From Desulfurellaceae bacterium bin18 (GTDB taxonomy: Bacteria > Desulfobacterota > Binatia > Bin18): 64,000 bases of DNA. The stretch spans positions 47,770 through 111,769 of the forward strand of contig MPMI01000015.1 in NCBI GenBank assembly GCA_002238415.1, given 5' to 3'. Under the pieces are notes generated by a model. That model saw nothing but the letters and a program-made list of their open reading frames with translations. It made no database searches and was not told the origin of the DNA. A program made the position numbers and the translations under genes. This document shows positions 60,313 through 64,000 of this stretch, one piece after another; the first letter of the stretch is position 1, and every line of letters starts with the position of its first letter.

Positions 60313-61158
60313 TTACGCAACCTTGGGGATAAACGCGGCGTATTTGTCCAGCAACGGGAAGACGGCATCTTTCCCTTCGGACGGCACAAAAAACACCGCC
60401 CGCTCCGCTCCCAACTCGCGGTATTGTTGCAGCACCGCCTCATCGTCTGGAGCGCCCAGGAACGAGATCGCGATATCGTCCGGTTGACGGCCGGCCTTTT
60501 CTGTCCGGTTCCGAAGGTCGTTTACGATCGCCGGCAGGTCTTTATAAGCCTGAGCGTTGGGAAACCAGCCATCGCAATAGCGTACCACCCGGTCGAGTCC
60601 GTTTGAGGTGTGTGAGCCCAGGATGATGGGCGGATGGGGTTTCTGCACGGGCTTCGGGTAGGACCAGATCGGATCAAAATCGACGAACTCGCCGTGATAC
60701 TCCGCTTCCTCTTCGGTCCAAATGGCTTTCATCGCCTCAATTTTCTCACGTAAGACCTTCCAGCGGCGTTTGAACGGCGTCCCATGGTTCTCCATCTCTT
60801 CAGCGTTCCACCCACCACCGATACCAAAGAGCAGACGACCGTTAGAGAGCTGATCAACCGAGGCCACCGCGTTGGCCATCGTAATCGGATCGCGCTCCAT
60901 GGCGAGACAAATCCCGCTCCCGATTTTGATATTCGTAGTGACCGCAGCTGCGGCTGTGAGCGCCACAAACAAATCGTGCGTATGCCAGTACTCCCTGGGC
61001 AAATCGCCCCCAAGGGGAAAGGGGGTACGGCGACTGGCCGGGATATGAGTGTGCTCCGGGTACCACACAGACTCAAAACCGCGTTCTTCGCAGGCAACGG
61101 CCAGCTCATCCGGTCGGAGCGCATAATCCGTGGCAAACATCTCAATACCGAGTTTCAT
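60313..61158 (-). CDS. LLM-class F420-type oxidoreductase
   Basis: 281 residues from ATG 61158 (AGGAGGGTCAG upstream). KLGIEMFATDYALRPDELAV, CEERGFESVWYPEHTHIPAS, NIKIGSGICLAMERDPITMA, SNGRLLFGIGGGWNAEEMEN and KPVQKPHPPIILGSHTSNGL. The GIGGGWNAEE pattern is typical of the TIGR03619 F420-dependent branch. Divergent from two SfnB/DszC-like genes across 156 bp, so joint control is possible. An oxidative role on an organosulfur or other small compound is suggested by this pairing but not shown. Confidence 0.87.
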   Translation of the reverse strand: MKLGIEMFATDYALRPDELAVACEERGFESVWYPEHTHIPASRRTPFPLGGDLPREYWHTHDLFVALTAAAAVTTNIKIGSGICLAMERDPITMANAVASVDQLSNGRLLFGIGGGWNAEEMENHGTPFKRRWKVLREKIEAMKAIWTEEEAEYHGEFVDFDPIWSYPKPVQKPHPPIILGSHTSNGLDRVVRYCDGWFPNAQAYKDLPAIVNDLRNRTEKAGRQPDDIAISFLGAPDDEAVLQQYRELGAERAVFFVPSEGKDAVFPLLDKYAAFIPKVA

Positions 61159-61314
61159 CTGACCCTCCTTTAGGCGTTGGCACTCTGCGCCTGTCATGAC
61201 ACCCTGCCCGGCCAAAGTCAAGCAATACACGGGCAAAGCGCGTTGACGCTCACCAGGGGGAACGATAGGCTATGGGGCTATCTTTCAGAGCCATGCAAAG
61301 GAGTTGTTGCGGCT

Positions 61315-62595
61315 ATGAACAGGGAAGATAGTGCAATACAAACAGACCCTTCAGGAGCAAATAGAGCTTCTCAGATTGAGCACCTGGAGGCCTCCGGCCC
61401 ACCACGTCCCACCACACCTGCCCACATTATTCAGGACGACCAGGAAGCGATTGATATCGCCCACCGTCTGGCAAAAAGTTTTGCACAGGAGGCGGCGCTG
61501 CGTGACCGGGAACGCCGTCTGCCGCTTGCCGAACTAGACACGTTCTCGCAGAGCGGCTTGTGGGGCATGACCGTGCCCAAAGCCTATGGCGGCGCCGAGG
61601 TCTCCTATGTCACGGTGGGTGGGGTAATTAAAATTATCTCCGCCGCCGACCCGTCGCTCGGACAGATCCCGCAAAACCACATCGGCATCCTGGATATCAT
61701 TCGTCTGTGCGCCAGTAAGGAGCAGAAACGTTTTTTCTTTGGCGAGGTCTTAAAAGGTGTGCGCCTCGGCAATGCGTTCTCCGAAAAAGGCAGCAAAACC
61801 GTCGGCCATTTTGAAACGCGCATACGTCCCCACGGGGACGGCTATATCGTGAATGGACAAAAGTTTTATTGTAGCGGCGCGCTGCTCGCCCACATGGTGC
61901 CGGTCGCAGCGACCGATGAGCATGGTCAAGCGCAGCTTGCCTTTGTGGAACGCGATGGGCCAGGACTGCGCATTATCGATGACTGGTCGAGTTTCGGCCA
62001 ACGCACCACCGCGAGCGGGACTGTTCTGCTGGAGGACGCATTCGTGCCGGCCAGCCATGTTGTCCCGGCACATGAGGCGTACGACAGACCAACCGCGAAC
62101 GGGGCAGTCTTACAGATTATTCATGCCGGTATCGATCTCGGTATTGCCCAAGCTGCCATCGATGAAACCATTAACTTTGTCCGCAGCTATACCCGTCCAT
62201 GGATCGATAGCGGTCAGGAGCACGGCTATGAGGACATGTACTCCATTGCTCAAATCGGAGATCTCAAAATGCGCCTGCACGCGGCAGAGGCCATCCTGGA
62301 CCGAGCTGGTCGCACGGTCGACGCGGCAATGGCCAATCCGAATGAAGACAGTGTGGCCGCAGCCTCAATTGCCGTGGCTGAAGCAAAAGTTCTGACCACG
62401 GAAATCACCATTCAGGCGACCAATAAATTGTTTGAACTCGCCGGCACTCGCTCCACTCTCGAAGAATACAACCTGGATCGGCACTGGCGGAATGCCCGCA
62501 CCCATACGCTGCACGATCCCGTCCGGTGGAAGTTTCAGGCAATCGGCAATTACTATCTGAATAATATCAAGCCGCCGCGCCACGCGTGGATATAG
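61315..62595 (+). CDS. SfnB/DszC-like flavin-dependent monooxygenase (ACAD fold)
   Basis: 426 residues from ATG 61315, 11 bp after AAAGGAG. ACAD-fold: SQSGLWGMTVPKAYGGAEVS, AADPSLGQIPQNHIGILDII, NGQKFYCSGALLAHMVPVAA, DWSSFGQRTTASGTVLLEDA, ATNKLFELAGTRSTLEEYNL and DRHWRNARTHTLHDP. The SfnB/DszC subgroup uses FMNH2 to oxygenate sulfur compounds (dimethylsulfone or dibenzothiophene) instead of dehydrogenating acyl-CoA. It is followed 22 bp later by a close paralogue. First gene of the pair; an LLM is divergent. No sulfur-regulator gene is seen. Confidence 0.88.
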   Translation: MNREDSAIQTDPSGANRASQIEHLEASGPPRPTTPAHIIQDDQEAIDIAHRLAKSFAQEAALRDRERRLPLAELDTFSQSGLWGMTVPKAYGGAEVSYVTVGGVIKIISAADPSLGQIPQNHIGILDIIRLCASKEQKRFFFGEVLKGVRLGNAFSEKGSKTVGHFETRIRPHGDGYIVNGQKFYCSGALLAHMVPVAATDEHGQAQLAFVERDGPGLRIIDDWSSFGQRTTASGTVLLEDAFVPASHVVPAHEAYDRPTANGAVLQIIHAGIDLGIAQAAIDETINFVRSYTRPWIDSGQEHGYEDMYSIAQIGDLKMRLHAAEAILDRAGRTVDAAMANPNEDSVAAASIAVAEAKVLTTEITIQATNKLFELAGTRSTLEEYNLDRHWRNARTHTLHDPVRWKFQAIGNYYLNNIKPPRHAWI

Positions 62596-62617
62596 AAGAA
62601 CAGGCCAAGGAGAATAT

Positions 62618-63877
62618 ATGAGCCAGGCGTCCTCGCAAGCCACCACTCCACCGGACCAAGATATTCGAGTCGCCGCGCCAATGGCGCGGGTCGAGGCTCC
62701 CGCCCACATTATTCGTGACGATCAGGAAGCCCTGGCTGTTGCCCGTCGTCTCGCCGAGCGTTTTCAGCAGGAGTCGGCCGAGCGCGACCGCGAGCGCCGC
62801 CTGCCGCGTAAAGAATTGGACGAATTTTCGCAGAGCGGCTTATGGGGCATCACTATTCCGAAAGCATACGGCGGGGCGGAAGTGTCCTTCTCGACCGCCG
62901 CCGAAGTCACGGCCATCATCTCGGCCGCAGATTCGTCTTTAGGCCAGATTCCCCAAAACCATTACTATATGATCGAAGCCGTCCGACTGGATGGAACCGA
63001 GGAACAAAAGGAGTTCTTTTTCAAACGAGTGCTGGAGGGCGACCGCTTCGGGAATGCCTTTGTCGAGCGCGGCACCAAAACCGTCTTTGACTTTCAGACG
63101 CGCCTCACGGCCTCCGGCGACAGATTTCTCCTGAACGGCAGAAAGTTCTATTCCACGGGTGCGGTGTTTGCCCACTGGGTACCGGCTGTCGCCAAGGACG
63201 ACCAAGGGCGGATTGCTATCGTCTTTGTCAGGCGTGATGCGCCAGGGGTCACCATCATCGACGACTGGTCGGGTTTCGGCCAGCGAACCACAGCCAGCGG
63301 GACTGCGGTGTTCGAGAATGTTGCGGTCGAGCCTTTTCATATTATCGATCACCAAGCGGCGTTTGACCGGCCCACCCCAATGGGCGCCGTCGCTCAAATT
63401 TTTCATACCGCGGTCGATGCCGGTATCGCCCGCGCGGCCCTGGCCGAGACAATCGCCTTTGTCCGTCAGTATACACGTCCGTGGATCGATAGCGGCCAGG
63501 AACACGGTTACGAAGACCCGTACACTATCCATCAGATTGGCGAGCTTGAGGTCCGGGTGCATGCCTCGGACGCCCTACTCGAACGGGCAGGCCGCTTTGT
63601 GGATGCGGCAGTCGCCTCACCAACCCAGGAGAACGTCTCTCAAGCCTCGATTGCCGTAGCTGAGGCAAAAGCCATGGCCACGGAAGTCTCTGTGCTGACG
63701 ACAAACAAGTTGTTTGAGTTGGCCGGCACCCGTTCAACCCTGGAGGAGTACAACCTGGACCGGCACTGGCGCAACGCCCGCACCCATACCTTGCACGATC
63801 CCGCGCGCTGGAAATATCACGCCATTGGGAACTACTGGCTGAATGGCGTGCCGCCGCCGCGGCACGGGGCGAGCTAG
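62618..63877 (+). CDS. SfnB/DszC-like flavin-dependent monooxygenase, tandem copy
   Basis: 419 residues from ATG 62618 (AAGGAGAATAT upstream). Same motifs as the upstream gene: SQSGLWGITIPKAYGGAEVS, AADSSLGQIPQNHYYMIEAV, NGRKFYSTGAVFAHWVPAVA, DWSGFGQRTTASGTAVFENV, TTNKLFELAGTRSTLEEYNL. The two proteins are alike over their full length apart from the N-terminal 40 residues, so they arose by tandem duplication. Differences cluster in the substrate-facing helix (NHIGILDIIRL against NHYYMIEAVRL), which hints at different substrates. Followed at once by an IS630-type element. Confidence 0.88.
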   Translation: MSQASSQATTPPDQDIRVAAPMARVEAPAHIIRDDQEALAVARRLAERFQQESAERDRERRLPRKELDEFSQSGLWGITIPKAYGGAEVSFSTAAEVTAIISAADSSLGQIPQNHYYMIEAVRLDGTEEQKEFFFKRVLEGDRFGNAFVERGTKTVFDFQTRLTASGDRFLLNGRKFYSTGAVFAHWVPAVAKDDQGRIAIVFVRRDAPGVTIIDDWSGFGQRTTASGTAVFENVAVEPFHIIDHQAAFDRPTPMGAVAQIFHTAVDAGIARAALAETIAFVRQYTRPWIDSGQEHGYEDPYTIHQIGELEVRVHASDALLERAGRFVDAAVASPTQENVSQASIAVAEAKAMATEVSVLTTNKLFELAGTRSTLEEYNLDRHWRNARTHTLHDPARWKYHAIGNYWLNGVPPPRHGAS

Positions 63878-63946
63878 AGCGTTTTACACTGTCGTGTAGC
63901 GTATAGGGAGGGGGGCGTGGTAGGCTACGAGGGGCCAGGGGGGCAT

Positions 63947-64000
63947 ATGCAAGCGTATTCGATGGATCTCCGGGAGCGCGTGGTAGCCGATCGGGTGGCG
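63947..64000 (+). mobile_element. IS630-family transposase, N-terminal start only
   Basis: The last 54 bases encode MQAYSMDLRERVVADRVA, the well-known N-terminus of IS630-type transposases (M-x-AYSxDLRERVV). The gene is cut by the window edge. GGGAGGGG and CCAGGGGGG upstream may contain the ribosome site and the left inverted repeat, whose exact boundaries cannot be fixed without the other end. It lies 69 bp after the second SfnB-like gene. Confidence 0.75.

Noticed and set aside
61159..61314. Sigma54 promoter for the SfnB-like genes
   Set aside because: A TTGGCAC occurs in the divergent region but the matching GC element is 8 rather than 10 bases from the GG, so the -24/-12 pattern is not met.
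1..64000. CRISPR arrays, tRNA or rRNA genes
   Set aside because: No regularly spaced direct repeats, no cloverleaf with the conserved GTTCGAA arm and no rRNA-like sequence was noticed by eye; a covariance search would be decisive.

Overview
The window is a GC-rich, gene-dense stretch of an uncultured-type bacterial chromosome. Five flavin/F420 luciferase-like monooxygenases, five short-chain dehydrogenases, three ACMSD-type amidohydrolases, two HyuA/HyuB-type subunits, two amidases, two Rieske oxygenase subunits and three acyl-CoA-dehydrogenase-fold proteins crowd into 64 kb. That repertoire resembles large-genome soil or sponge lineages such as Tectomicrobia/Entotheonella or Binatia-like Desulfobacterota. 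This placement is inference from gene style only; no rRNA or tRNA gene was seen.

Layout. (1) 1-381: end of a PqqC/TenA-like gene. (2) 617-5850, minus strand: a compact four-gene cassette, ParB-like protein, SNF2-type helicase, DUF3883/NOV nuclease-like protein and D12 adenine methyltransferase, with looser base composition than its flanks. It looks like an uncatalogued restriction-type defence system. (3) 6198-11432: HpaB-like hydroxylase, VapBC pair, MetX-like hydrolase, then a two-gene operon whose second gene (10559-11092) reads through an in-frame TGA. It encodes a UGSC-family selenoprotein with Sec94-Gly-Ser-Cys97 and a 10-bp stem-loop starting 2 nt after the TGA. (4) 11445-16100: amidohydrolase, SDR, a chimeric small protein, a second toxin-antitoxin pair and a debris zone with gene remnants and GGAGGG/CCCTCC hairpin repeats. 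(5) 16128-22685: SDR-SDR-LLM followed by hydantoinase/oxoprolinase A and B subunits. (6) 22896-30957: truncated winged-helix gene, PPK2, MaoC-like dehydratase, glyoxalase-fold protein, a GST-cupin-SixA operon, amidase, RlmL-like RNA methyltransferase, enoyl-CoA hydratase.

(7) 31058-38605, plus strand: LLM, amidase, aldo/keto reductase, MetE-like protein, Rieske oxygenase, amidohydrolase. (8) 43508-38734, minus strand: polysaccharide-deacetylase-fold protein, aldo/keto reductase, PuuE-like deacetylase, SnoaL-like protein, dihydropyrimidinase, consistent with opening of cyclic amides. (9) 43570-53150: hydrolases, a cyclase-family protein, LLM, NUDIX, then an operon of ACAD, LLM, muconolactone-isomerase-like protein, Rieske protein and 2-keto-4-pentenoate hydratase that resembles part of an aromatic-ring pathway. 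(10) 53258-63877: adenylate cyclase/TPR protein, ArgC, amidohydrolase, secreted TIMP-like protein, a duplicated hydrolase interrupted by a methyltransferase, and an LLM divergent from two tandem SfnB/DszC-like monooxygenases. (11) The right edge enters an IS630-type transposase.

Many genes are preceded by clear AGGAGG-type ribosome binding sites, which were used to shorten over-long reading frames. Start choices, compositions and distances are by eye. No database search was possible.
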